Assembly (NCBI GenBank): GCA_002436505.1
Contig: DJML01000092.1
Location: forward strand, 1 to 21,688
DNA: 21,688 bases
Origin: Bacteroidetes bacterium UBA6491
GTDB taxonomy: Bacteria; Bacteroidota; Bacteroidia; NS11-12g; UBA9320
Reading direction: 5' to 3'
Within the stretch, counting starts at the first letter, position 1; every line of letters begins with the position of its first letter. Both the position numbers and the translations under genes were made by a program. Positions 7,671 through 15,183 of this stretch are shown here, piece after piece. Below the pieces are notes generated by a model. That model saw only the letters and a program-made list of their open reading frames with translations, made no database searches and was not told the origin of the DNA.

Positions 7671-9365
7671 TTAGCCTTTGAGGGAACTGAACAGGTCATT
7701 AAGGATCTTATCAGCCTGTTCCCTAACTTCATTTGCAACTTTATCCGCTTCTGAGCGTAACTGCTCTGCGACCTCCTTATTCCCCAGATCCTTAATGTTG
7801 ATTAGCACGTTCATATAAGCCCCCTCAACGCACGTTTTTACGCATAGGATACCGACCCCGGCATCCGTTATACTGTTGGGGTTGCCTTTGCTTATCATTT
7901 CTGCCAGGGGATTCATCGCCTTTTGTGCTGTTCTCATCACTTCCAGAGGTACCCGCGCAGCGTACTGACTTGCATTTTCGATGGCCTCACTGCGAATTTG
8001 TTTTTCTTCAGGTGTATCCTTTGGTAAACGAATAGCTTCAATTATTGCATTGAACGAACGCGTATCCTCATCCACGTAATACAACAATTTGTCTTTGATC
8101 TCCTGTGCGATGGCAGCCTGTTGAGAGAATTCTTCTAGCTTACTCTCCCATCCCCTTTTGTTCGCTGACAAATTGGCCACCATTGAAGACAACGAAGCTC
8201 CCAGAGCACCGACATAAGCAGAGATAGACCCACCACCGGGAGCCATGCTTTCCCTAGAGGTTTCATTCGCCAGGTCTTTTGCAGATAAACCGATCAGGTG
8301 CTCGTCAGAAGGTTTCTTCATCCGGTATTCTATGATCTTCTTGTTCGGGTCAAATGGGCCCAGTTCATCTAACCCAAGGCTCTTTATAGCAATTTCAATG
8401 ATCTCACTCTCGGGCACTCCGATCGACCTTCCCTGTTTCTTTAAATAATGTATACCTGCATCGCGTAAGGCTTTCAACGGCAGCAACCCGACAAGTTCAC
8501 TGCCTGTAACCCGAACACCTCGTGAGTCAGCACTTTCAACCACCGCGTCAAAGAATTCATGGATTGAGGTCACTTTGTAATTGGTGAGATTTGCTGAGAT
8601 CTGCGCGATGCCATATTCTTCAATAAACCATCCGACTGCCTTAACCGATTTACATTTTCCCGGTATACGCACTGATTCACCGTTTTCGTCGGTTGCAATC
8701 GCTCCGGTGTATGGATCACCGATCCTTTTCACCCTGCCCGCTTCACGGACGTCAAAAGCAATACGATTGGCGATACGGGCAGATTTTGAATTCAGATTAA
8801 TGTTGTATGCGATCAGGAAATCTCTAGCACCGATCACAGTAGCTCCTTTCTTTGCATTCATCTCAGCAGGTCCGAAATCCGGCGCCCACTCCGGTTGCTT
8901 GATCTTCTCAAAAAATCCTTCGTATTCTCCTGAACGGATAACTGAAAGGTCGTTTCTTGACCGGTTTGATTGTGCTGCCCCGTAGAGATAAACAGGAATA
9001 TCTGTTTCCTGTCCTATTCTTTTTGCCAGTTTAATGGCGTATTCAGCGGTTTCTTCCAAAGAAATACCGGAAACAGGAATGAATGGACAAACGTCTGTGG
9101 CTCCCATACGGGCGTGTTCACCCTTATGGTTTCTCATGTCAATAAGATCACCGGCTGTGACTATGGCCTGAAATGCAGCTTCCACAACGGCATCCGGGCT
9201 TCCAACAAAAGTTACAACGGTACGGTTGGTTGCTTTCCCAGGGTCCACATCCAGGAGTTCCACGCCATCTATAGCTGAAATGCTTGCTGCGATCTTATCG
9301 ATCACTGCCATATCCCTGCCCTCACTGAAATTCGGCACACATTCTATGATCTGATTATTCGCCAT
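7671..9365 (-). CDS. ftcD: Bifunctional glutamate formimidoyltransferase / formimidoyltetrahydrofolate cyclodeaminase
   Basis: A 564-residue fused enzyme. The N-terminal half (1 to about 300) transfers the formimino group of N-formimino-L-glutamate to tetrahydrofolate: IIECVPNFSEGR, then HKGEHARMGATDVCPFIPVS, with His84 matching the catalytic His82 of the mammalian enzyme, then PVYLYGAAQ. The C-terminal part (about 360-564) is the cyclodeaminase, which releases ammonia to give methenyl-THF: ANETSRESMAPGGGSISAYV, ALGASLSSMVANLS and a helical C-terminus. The role is histidine degradation and one-carbon supply in the cytoplasm. Length matches the fused eukaryotic form, and both halves appear intact. 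No hutH, hutU or hutI gene is adjacent, so the gene is an orphan here. The ATG at 9365 gives the conserved N-terminus. The promoter sits in an inverted repeat (9368-9397). Confidence 0.95.
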   Translation of the reverse strand: MANNQIIECVPNFSEGRDMAVIDKIAASISAIDGVELLDVDPGKATNRTVVTFVGSPDAVVEAAFQAIVTAGDLIDMRNHKGEHARMGATDVCPFIPVSGISLEETAEYAIKLAKRIGQETDIPVYLYGAAQSNRSRNDLSVIRSGEYEGFFEKIKQPEWAPDFGPAEMNAKKGATVIGARDFLIAYNINLNSKSARIANRIAFDVREAGRVKRIGDPYTGAIATDENGESVRIPGKCKSVKAVGWFIEEYGIAQISANLTNYKVTSIHEFFDAVVESADSRGVRVTGSELVGLLPLKALRDAGIHYLKKQGRSIGVPESEIIEIAIKSLGLDELGPFDPNKKIIEYRMKKPSDEHLIGLSAKDLANETSRESMAPGGGSISAYVGALGASLSSMVANLSANKRGWESKLEEFSQQAAIAQEIKDKLLYYVDEDTRSFNAIIEAIRLPKDTPEEKQIRSEAIENASQYAARVPLEVMRTAQKAMNPLAEMISKGNPNSITDAGVGILCVKTCVEGAYMNVLINIKDLGNKEVAEQLRSEADKVANEVREQADKILNDLFSSLKG

Positions 9366-9367
9366 CT

Positions 9368-9397
9368 GTTCTGTTTTTTTGGCAAAAATAACAGAAC
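9368..9397 (-). promoter_or_regulatory. ftcD promoter embedded in an inverted repeat (possible operator)
   Basis: Eight-base arms GTTCTGTT (9368-9375) and AACAGAAC (9390-9397) are perfect complements, with four further A-T pairs after one mismatch. On the minus strand the spacer contains TATTTTTG (9383-9390), an exact TAnnTTTG box ending 17 bases before the ATG at 9365. The repeat thus covers the -7 box and the expected start point, the classic place for a repressor. No U-tract follows it, so it is not a good terminator for the upstream gldN-like gene. Confidence 0.45.
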
Positions 9398-9431
9398 CTT
9401 ACTCACCTTGAGCACTGCAGAAAAGAAAACA

Positions 9432-10280
9432 TCAATACTCCCAAAAATCCTCTTCCCGCTTAAACAGTTCATCTTCTACCCTTTCTCCCTGAAAAAGCTG
9501 TTCCATTGGTGCATCTCGGTAATCGTCGAGGTATTTGAAATCAAGTCCAAAAACATTTGTTTCACCTACGACGTAACTTGAAAACAGGCGAAAATCAAAC
9601 CACTGTTCATAACTAAGAGGTTTGGTATCATTTTGCGGATTATATACCCTGTGTTTGGCCAGGATAGGGTCAAGATCCTTCATCATAACCCAGTACAAAG
9701 GAACCTCACCAAGGTCTACGCCAGAGCTCACCTTGTTGTATAATGGCGCTATTGCAATTATGTGGGGTTTGAAATCGCTGTATTTCTTATCAAAAATCCA
9801 GTCCTCAAGGATTCTGAATTTTTTTACATTTTCAGGTTCCAGCGGAATATAGAATGCGGTATCCTTAATGTTCCCTTCATCAAAATCTCCACTACCATCA
9901 TCCACAAAAATATCCATTTGCAATTCATAGCCTCCCAACCGATAGACGCTGTCTTCGTGGATCCTGCTCCCCAGATACAAAGAGTCCGAACTATAGACGG
10001 GAATGCCATTTTCACGATCCGGTCCCTGCAAAGCTGCTTCATGTATTATATCAAACAACCTGCTTTGCGGCCAGTTGACAACCATGTTCTGTTTCTGCCT
10101 TGTATCAATCACGCGATGAACACGTTTATAGTAAGGCACGTTCACTTCTTCCACGTCGCGGTCACCGACAGGAGTTCTAAAGGTATCCAGCGGGTTAATC
10201 AGGCCTGGGGAAACCTGTGCATTTGTAAGGGTGATCAGAAAGCTGGCTAAAATCGTCAGAATTGTGTTTTTCGATGTCAT
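9432..10280 (-). CDS. GldN/PorN-like T9SS ring protein, second paralogue
   Basis: A 282-residue paralogue of the GldN encoded immediately upstream. Start at ATG 10280; a TTG two codons earlier is in frame but unneeded. It has a signal peptide (TILTILASFLITLTNAQ). The core is recognisably GldN: KRVHRVIDTRQKQN, NWPQS, IIHEAALQGPDRENG, YSSDSL, LEDWIFDKKYSDFKPHIIAIAP, LGEVPLYWVMMKDL, FDFRLFSSYV and a terminal WEY. Over a 68-residue stretch I count 37 identities with the upstream copy. GldN forms periplasmic rings with GldK beneath the T9SS translocon. Flavobacterium johnsoniae has a similar tandem gldN-gldO pair, but this copy is more diverged. It is separated from gldN by an intrinsic terminator, so it is likely expressed on its own. 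The spacer (10281-10378) shows no exact -7 box. The reading frame is intact, so it is not a pseudogene. Confidence 0.88.
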   Translation of the reverse strand: MTSKNTILTILASFLITLTNAQVSPGLINPLDTFRTPVGDRDVEEVNVPYYKRVHRVIDTRQKQNMVVNWPQSRLFDIIHEAALQGPDRENGIPVYSSDSLYLGSRIHEDSVYRLGGYELQMDIFVDDGSGDFDEGNIKDTAFYIPLEPENVKKFRILEDWIFDKKYSDFKPHIIAIAPLYNKVSSGVDLGEVPLYWVMMKDLDPILAKHRVYNPQNDTKPLSYEQWFDFRLFSSYVVGETNVFGLDFKYLDDYRDAPMEQLFQGERVEDELFKREEDFWEY

Positions 10281-10378
10281 AGCCAAAAAGATTATAGTTG
10301 TAGGAAGAACGGTTGCGGCTGGAAATTATTGTAATAGAGCATTCAATCTCTACTGAATATCAACATTATAGATTCAAA

Positions 10379-10411
10379 TAAAAAAAAAGGCCGCCTGAAA
10401 CAGGCGGCCTT
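10379..10411 (-). terminator. Intrinsic terminator after gldN
   Basis: A perfect 11-base-pair stem (AAGGCCGCCTG / CAGGCGGCCTT, 10387-10397 and 10401-10411) with a 3-base loop. On the minus strand it is followed by an almost unbroken T run (complement of the A tract before 10389). It starts 23 bases past the gldN stop. It is the only strong terminator in the window and would end the porP-to-gldN transcript before the second gldN copy. Confidence 0.93.
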
Positions 10412-10434
10412 ATGATATTAAATATATTCTTTTA

Positions 10435-11286
10435 TTAGTATTCCCAGAGGTCGTGTTCGAAGATGAATAAATTATTCTTCAATTCTTCAGAACGTAAGAG
10501 CAATTCAAGACCATCGTCTTCCAATTCAGGGTAATCCTTAAGGTCCCAGTCATTGTAATTCGATTCTTTGATAATATAGCTTGAGAACATTCTCATCTCA
10601 AACCAATCATCAAAAGACAATCTTGCTGCATCATTATAAGGGTTAAACACCTCCTGATTCACAAGAATCGGTCTTAGATCCTCCATTTTCACCCAGAATA
10701 AAGGCTGTTCACCCAGGTCAACACCACTGGAAGTCATGTTGAACATAGGAGCTATAGCAATAATCCTGGCCCGGAAATCTGAATATTTATAGTCAAAGAT
10801 CCAATCTTCCATAATACGATACTTCTTGATCGCTTCCGGTTCAAAAGGAATCGGAATCACAGTATCGATAAGATCCCACTCATCGTCGGGATTGTCAGGA
10901 TTTTGAACTTGCGTTACAAACTCAGAACCACCTCTTACCTTAACCTGGTCTTCGGTATAATAATTACCACGGTCAAGAGAATCGCTAGTATAGGCTCGTA
11001 CACCACCTTCCTGATCCGGACCTTTCAGAGCTGCCTCATGAATGATCCTGTAAAAAGGGTTTCGTGGCCAATGCATCACCAAGTTTTGCTTTTCACGAGC
11101 ATCAATAATACGATGAATACGCTTTGCATATTTCACAGAAGCTTCACCGGTATAGCGATGTTCTATCACTTTACGATCCTTAGCGGCTTTTTTCTCGTAG
11201 TTCCATTCTTCGAAGTGACTTTGGGCAAATGCCGCATTCGCTCCGAACAGAAGGACCAAACCAAGTATGAACTTATTTCTCAGCAT
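10435..11286 (-). CDS. gldN: GldN (PorN), T9SS periplasmic/outer-membrane ring protein
   Basis: 283 residues from the ATG at 11286. The reading frame opens with TTG at 11310, but the ATG begins the signal peptide directly (MLRNKFILGLVLLFGANAAFAQ), and a -7 box overlaps the TTG. GldN conserved segments are present: KRIHRIIDAREKQNLVMHWP, IIHEAALKGPDQEGG, MEDWIFDYKYSDFRARIIAI, LGEQPLFWVKMEDLRPIL, EMRMFSSYI and a C-terminal LWEY. With the GldK lipoprotein it builds the large periplasmic ring of the T9SS/gliding apparatus, needed for export of proteins carrying C-terminal sorting domains. It is the fifth gene of porP-gldK-gldL-gldM-gldN, 46 bases after the gldM stop, and is followed by a strong terminator. 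An internal promoter may raise its expression above that of the upstream genes. Confidence 0.94.
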   Translation of the reverse strand: MLRNKFILGLVLLFGANAAFAQSHFEEWNYEKKAAKDRKVIEHRYTGEASVKYAKRIHRIIDAREKQNLVMHWPRNPFYRIIHEAALKGPDQEGGVRAYTSDSLDRGNYYTEDQVKVRGGSEFVTQVQNPDNPDDEWDLIDTVIPIPFEPEAIKKYRIMEDWIFDYKYSDFRARIIAIAPMFNMTSSGVDLGEQPLFWVKMEDLRPILVNQEVFNPYNDAARLSFDDWFEMRMFSSYIIKESNYNDWDLKDYPELEDDGLELLLRSEELKNNLFIFEHDLWEY

Positions 11287-11307
11287 AAACAGTTTCTCTG
11301 TATAACG

Positions 11308-11315
11308 CAAATTTA
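11308..11315 (-). promoter_or_regulatory. Possible internal promoter (-7 box) before gldN
   Basis: Minus-strand TAAATTTG matches TAnnTTTG exactly and is followed by CG. It lies in the gldM-gldN gap, 21 bases before the gldN ATG. No TTTG is found at the -33 distance, and the region is AT-rich, so a chance match is possible. Confidence 0.33.
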
Positions 11316-11332
11316 CAAAATTTTATTACAAC

Positions 11333-12934
11333 TTATTGTAACTCAATCATAATAGGGCTAAGTGCACGTTCTCCACCAGGACCTGTTGCCCTGATCTGAT
11401 CGACAATTATTCTATCACCTGCCTTACCTGCCCTTATCGTACCCTGTATAGAAGGTGGGATAGCATTGCCTGTCATTCGCATGGCTTTTGCATCACCTCT
11501 ACGTGGTTGATAAATGAACTGGTAACGGGTCACATTAAATTTAACACTTTCAAATGCGAAAGCCTCTCCCATTGAAGCATACAACCGAGATTGAATACCA
11601 ACAACGTTCCTGGGTTTAGGCAATCCGTCGTTAGGAATGCTCCCCCATTTAGCTTCAGGCTTTGGAAGATTCCTTACACGGAATTCCATTTGACCCACAG
11701 ACTTTTTAGTACCGTCGCTTAACTCGGCAGTAACCGAAACAACAGCCTTACCTGTACTTTTAACTTTAACGACCCATCCGCCGCCGCCTCTTCCGATAGA
11801 ACCGCTTCCTCCGCTAATACTAGGGAAGATCTTATTTGGCGCTACACCCGGAACGGCAATGGTCATCGGGTTATCCACACCAATATACAGCATGTTCATT
11901 TCTGTGGCCGCAATAGATGCACGGGCATTAAAAGCCTGGAAAGTTTGTGTAAATGGATACTCCTTATCCCCTTCTTCAGTTTTCACGGTGATAACACCAT
12001 CGAAAGTAAAATCACCTTCGCTGGTAGGAGTCAGTTTAAAGACAGCTTTATCGCCTTCTTTCTCTAGCTGACCGCCAGCATTTTTAGTAAGGGTGAAGTC
12101 ATTTTCTCCTTCCTGGTCGGTAATTGCAGCAAGGAAAATCTCCGCAGAGTATTCCTGACCTACAAGTACAGCAGGTGTCGAAGTTCTTACAACCGGAATA
12201 AGATCCTTAATTACGAACGCTGTTTTTTCACCGCCGGCCATTAACTCTGTCACGGCAAGCTGAGTAGCTCTGGCGTCGTTTTGGATCTTTGTCAAAAGTG
12301 CCATAACACCACCTGCAGGAGAATGTTCCAGATATTTAGCAGCCCATCCGTTTGAACCGGGATACTTCTTTTTATCTGTCTCACTCATTTCCGCCCTAAG
12401 TGCAGAACCTTCATCAAGGTCTTTCACTTTATTCGGGAAATGCTCTTTTGCAAGGTTAACAAGTGCCATTCTGGTATCATTGATCTGGTTTGTCAATTTA
12501 ATACCCTCAGCACCTTGCTCCTTCACCATAAAGAGGTTGGCGTGTTCTTCCATTTGATCCGGGGCAGTCAATTCCGCCTCGTATGCATTTTTTACACTTT
12601 CCAATTCATCTTCGTTACGTCCGTCAGCGCCTGTTTCAATCTCTTTCATCAGGTCTCCGACATAGTTCACGAATTTGTCAGCGATATCTTTTGCCTCAAG
12701 GGCATTTTCAAGATAAGGCTTCATATTGGGTTTATTTTCAACTTTTTCTTTCAGAGAAGCCAGGATCAGATCAATCTGAGCTTCTGTATTCTCTTTAGAT
12801 TTATTAAAACTCACCTCCATGAGGTGGAAGGTCTTCAAAATTTCTCTTGATACGTTCAAGGCCAGAAGTGCCATTAACACGAGATACATCATGTTAATCA
12901 TTTTCTGCCTGGGTGATAACTTTCCTGATGCCAT
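11333..12934 (-). CDS. gldM: GldM (PorM), T9SS inner-membrane motor/periplasmic spindle protein
   Basis: 533 residues with the GldM hallmark N-terminus MASGKLSPRQKMINMMYLVL: a short cytoplasmic segment, then one transmembrane helix (about 11-28) that packs inside the GldL ring. The long periplasmic part comprises a helical domain (about 30-220, with LKTFHLMEVSFNKSKENTEAQ) and three beta-rich domains ending in NVTRYQFIYQPRRGDAKAMR and a C-terminal domain that contacts the GldK-GldN ring. With GldL it forms the proton-driven rotary motor that energises type IX secretion and gliding. Length is normal for Bacteroidota (about 510-540). The ATG at 12934 is clear. It is 35 bases downstream of gldL, and a 7-base inverted repeat sits just before the start codon. 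No internal disruption is seen. Confidence 0.96.
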   Translation of the reverse strand: MASGKLSPRQKMINMMYLVLMALLALNVSREILKTFHLMEVSFNKSKENTEAQIDLILASLKEKVENKPNMKPYLENALEAKDIADKFVNYVGDLMKEIETGADGRNEDELESVKNAYEAELTAPDQMEEHANLFMVKEQGAEGIKLTNQINDTRMALVNLAKEHFPNKVKDLDEGSALRAEMSETDKKKYPGSNGWAAKYLEHSPAGGVMALLTKIQNDARATQLAVTELMAGGEKTAFVIKDLIPVVRTSTPAVLVGQEYSAEIFLAAITDQEGENDFTLTKNAGGQLEKEGDKAVFKLTPTSEGDFTFDGVITVKTEEGDKEYPFTQTFQAFNARASIAATEMNMLYIGVDNPMTIAVPGVAPNKIFPSISGGSGSIGRGGGGWVVKVKSTGKAVVSVTAELSDGTKKSVGQMEFRVRNLPKPEAKWGSIPNDGLPKPRNVVGIQSRLYASMGEAFAFESVKFNVTRYQFIYQPRRGDAKAMRMTGNAIPPSIQGTIRAGKAGDRIIVDQIRATGPGGERALSPIMIELQ

Positions 12935-12937
12935 AAT

Positions 12938-12952
12938 AACTAAATTTTAGTT
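12938..12952. repeat. Inverted repeat at the gldM ribosome-loading region
   Basis: AACTAAA and TTTAGTT (7-base arms, one base between) end 3 bases before the gldM start on the minus strand. A one-base loop disfavours a stable RNA hairpin, though a slightly opened stem is possible. It could affect gldM translation or be chance in AT-rich sequence. Confidence 0.25.
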
Positions 12953-12969
12953 TTGGTAAATAATCAGGA

Positions 12970-13611
12970 TTAGCTAGATGCGGGTCTCATAGCACTCAAC
13001 ATGCCACCATAAATGTTGTTGAGATTCTTGAGATTTCTGTCGAACTCTGCAAGACTTTGATTCACACCCTGGATTGAACTTGCAGATTCAGCAAATGACT
13101 CTGTTGACGTTGTCAAAGAATCCAGTGCTGCAATAGCTCTGCTATAAGAAGAATTCATTCCAGATAATGACTCGTTAGCTTTATATAAATTCTCAGCGTA
13201 TTCTTTAGTTGCCACAGTAGCACCTGAAAGATCAGCCATCTGTCCAACATTTTCTGTCAGAGATCTAAGACCGGTTCCAAGACCCTGGATCAATTCAGGA
13301 CCAACTTTTGCTTCGTCCAGCATTTTATCCAGCTGTTGTGAAACACCCAGTCCTTTTTCAGCTTTATCTGAATCAAGACCAGCAAGTTCAGGATAGACCA
13401 AAGTCCAATCCAGATCTTCGTGCACCGGTTCGAATGCTGACAGCGCGAAAATAATTGCTTCTGTACCCATACCAACGATCAGCATGAGGTTTGCAAACGG
13501 CCAGTGAAGGATCTTGAACAGTGCTCCGATGATCACGACAGAGGCTCCTAATCCATAGGCCATCGCCATGAATTTTTTCCAACTTTTCTTTTCAAAAAAA
13601 CTTTTACTCAT
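12970..13611 (-). CDS. gldL: GldL (PorL), T9SS inner-membrane motor protein
   Basis: 213 residues, normal for the family. Two transmembrane helices lie near the N-terminus (about 14-34 and 40-59: FMAMAYGLGASVVIIGALFK and LMLIVGMGTEAIIFALSAFE), joined by the short ILHWPF turn. Lys33, His36, Glu51 and Glu61 occupy the positions of charged membrane residues implicated in proton coupling in the Flavobacterium GldLM motor; this alignment is from memory. The conserved AFEPVHEDLDWTLVYPELAG motif follows, then a cytoplasmic helical coiled-coil domain to the C-terminus. GldL pentamers surround the GldM transmembrane helices. The ATG at 13611 is followed directly by the Lys-rich N-terminus. The gene is 113 bases after gldK and 35 bases before gldM. 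No promoter box is visible, so it is probably read through from porP or gldK. Confidence 0.96.
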   Translation of the reverse strand: MSKSFFEKKSWKKFMAMAYGLGASVVIIGALFKILHWPFANLMLIVGMGTEAIIFALSAFEPVHEDLDWTLVYPELAGLDSDKAEKGLGVSQQLDKMLDEAKVGPELIQGLGTGLRSLTENVGQMADLSGATVATKEYAENLYKANESLSGMNSSYSRAIAALDSLTTSTESFAESASSIQGVNQSLAEFDRNLKNLNNIYGGMLSAMRPASS

Positions 13612-13724
13612 AGTACTACTTTTTACTTTTAGATTAAATCTTTCTTTTTACAATTTCAATATATTCCTTTTGATTAGCTTGGTTTATAATATTTTCCATC
13701 ACTGAGTTTTTCAACTAAGTCGGA

Positions 13725-15017
13725 TTACAATTTATCCAGTGCAGAACGTCCGATGTATGTTTGAACACAACGGAATCCTACATAAGATCTTGAAGTATCC
13801 TGGTACTCATAGCTTCTTGAACCATTCTGGATAAAATAGGCTACATCTTTCCATGAACCACCTCTGATAACTTTACGAGATTGCGTAAGATAATCTTCCG
13901 GATCAGGGAATTTATCCTGCGTAGCATCCACTCGATAATCCGGGTTAAGGTCATGTGCAAACTGCATTGTATGTTCGGCATATGCGTTGATGGTCCATTC
14001 TGCTACGTTTCCTGCCATATTATACAGCCCGTAGTCATTCGGGAAATAGCGATCTGCCCTCACAGGGTACATTCCGCCGTCATCCATATAATTTCCGCGG
14101 TTAGGCTTGAAGTTCGCCATGAAACATCCTTTTGAGTTTCTGGTATACGGGCCGCCCCATGGGTACATGTTATTGTCCCGGTCTCCACGTGCCGCATATT
14201 CCCATTCGAATTCTGTAGGCAGTCTCCACTCTTCAGTAAGTGGCTCGCCTTGTCTTTCCCAATGGATCTGCATGATCCTGGTTCTCCAGTCACAAAATGC
14301 ATTTGCCTGATGCCAGTTCACTCCAACGACAGGATAATCATCATATTTCGGATGATAGAAATATACCCTCGCCATCGGATCATTATAAGAGAATGCAAAG
14401 TCCCTGATCCAGCACAATGTATCCGGATAGATCCTTACTTTCTGCTTCTTAATGTGATTTCTTCTGTCAGATTCCCAGTAGTTGTCACTGGCCGCACTTT
14501 TAAGATCCACCCACTGGTAGTCATACCATACCTTGCGGATATCGATCTGACGTTTGTGATTGTATCTTTCTTCCGGGCGGTAGTACATGTCCACCAGTTC
14601 TTCTTCAAATTCCTTGAAATCAGTAGATGAGTACTCGTCATAATCGATCACCTCATATGATTCGTCCACAGTTTCAATCTCTTTTATAAGAGGCTCTTCA
14701 CCAACCATAAAACGTGCAATGGAATCAATTACGTAATACACAAACTGACGGTACTCGTTGTTGGTGATCTCCGTATCATCCATCCACATGGCGTGAATTG
14801 ACACCTGCTTATTAGGAGCTATATAAGAATTGAAAATATCCTGATCACTTTGACCAGAATGATAAGTTCCCGTAGGAATATATACTGTTCCATAAGGTTG
14901 AGGATGGAACCAGGGTCTTCTCCCTTCCACTCCCGTTAACTCCCAGTCAGGGCCTATTGAACAGCCCGCAACCGAAATTAACCCAATAAAAACCAGTAAC
15001 TTAGATAAGTTTCTCAT
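13725..15017 (-). CDS. gldK: GldK (PorK), T9SS outer-membrane lipoprotein with formylglycine-generating-enzyme-like fold
   Basis: 430 residues from the ATG at 15017. The frame is open further upstream to 15158, but this start places a lipoprotein signal at once: MRNLSKLLVFIGLISVAGCS with a lipobox ending in Cys19. The mature protein is a sulfatase-modifying-factor (FGE/SUMF) domain: MWMDDTEITNNEYRQFV, YPVVGVNWHQANAFCDWR, WRLPTEFEWEYAARGDRDN, GLYNMAGNVAEWTINAY, KVIRGGSWKD and YVGFRCVQ. An acidic, Tyr-rich insertion (about 85-200) interrupts the fold, as in other GldK proteins. The domain is structural here, not enzymatic. GldK anchors the GldK-GldN ring to the outer membrane. GldJ has the same fold, but position directly before gldL identifies GldK. 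It follows porP by 166 bases. Confidence 0.94.
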   Translation of the reverse strand: MRNLSKLLVFIGLISVAGCSIGPDWELTGVEGRRPWFHPQPYGTVYIPTGTYHSGQSDQDIFNSYIAPNKQVSIHAMWMDDTEITNNEYRQFVYYVIDSIARFMVGEEPLIKEIETVDESYEVIDYDEYSSTDFKEFEEELVDMYYRPEERYNHKRQIDIRKVWYDYQWVDLKSAASDNYWESDRRNHIKKQKVRIYPDTLCWIRDFAFSYNDPMARVYFYHPKYDDYPVVGVNWHQANAFCDWRTRIMQIHWERQGEPLTEEWRLPTEFEWEYAARGDRDNNMYPWGGPYTRNSKGCFMANFKPNRGNYMDDGGMYPVRADRYFPNDYGLYNMAGNVAEWTINAYAEHTMQFAHDLNPDYRVDATQDKFPDPEDYLTQSRKVIRGGSWKDVAYFIQNGSRSYEYQDTSRSYVGFRCVQTYIGRSALDKL

Positions 15018-15183
15018 ACCCGCTATTTTTAACGAATTTACAATAATAAATAGTAATTTATAAAATTCAAGTTTTATCTTCAAAATCAGTGTAATAACGT
15101 AAACCTTAATCCGATATTGTCTTTGTTCTGTTTTTTGTTGACAATAGGGAAAATTCATTAATTAATAAATCCAGTTTTTTTAA

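Noticed and set aside
9762..10250. 162-codon open frame on the plus strand opposite the second gldN copy
   Set aside because: It is wholly antisense to a clear GldN-family gene, shows no recognisable domain, and is explained by the coding bias of the opposite strand.
9432..10280. Second gldN copy as a decaying pseudogene
   Set aside because: The frame is uninterrupted, the signal peptide and all conserved blocks are present, and the C-terminal WEY is kept.
10903..11352. 149-codon plus-strand frame opposite gldN
   Set aside because: Lies over a well-supported gene and its promoter region, with no conserved motif.
12440..12850. 136-codon plus-strand frame opposite gldM, with Phe/His-rich translation
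   Set aside because: Antisense shadow of the GldM helical domain: amphipathic Lys/Glu helices read backwards give Phe/Leu/Ser-rich sequence. No start signal or family match.
15018..15158. 47-residue N-terminal extension of GldK
   Set aside because: It would bury the lipoprotein signal peptide and lipobox; the ATG at 15017 gives a textbook lipoprotein start. The extension is AT-rich intergenic sequence.
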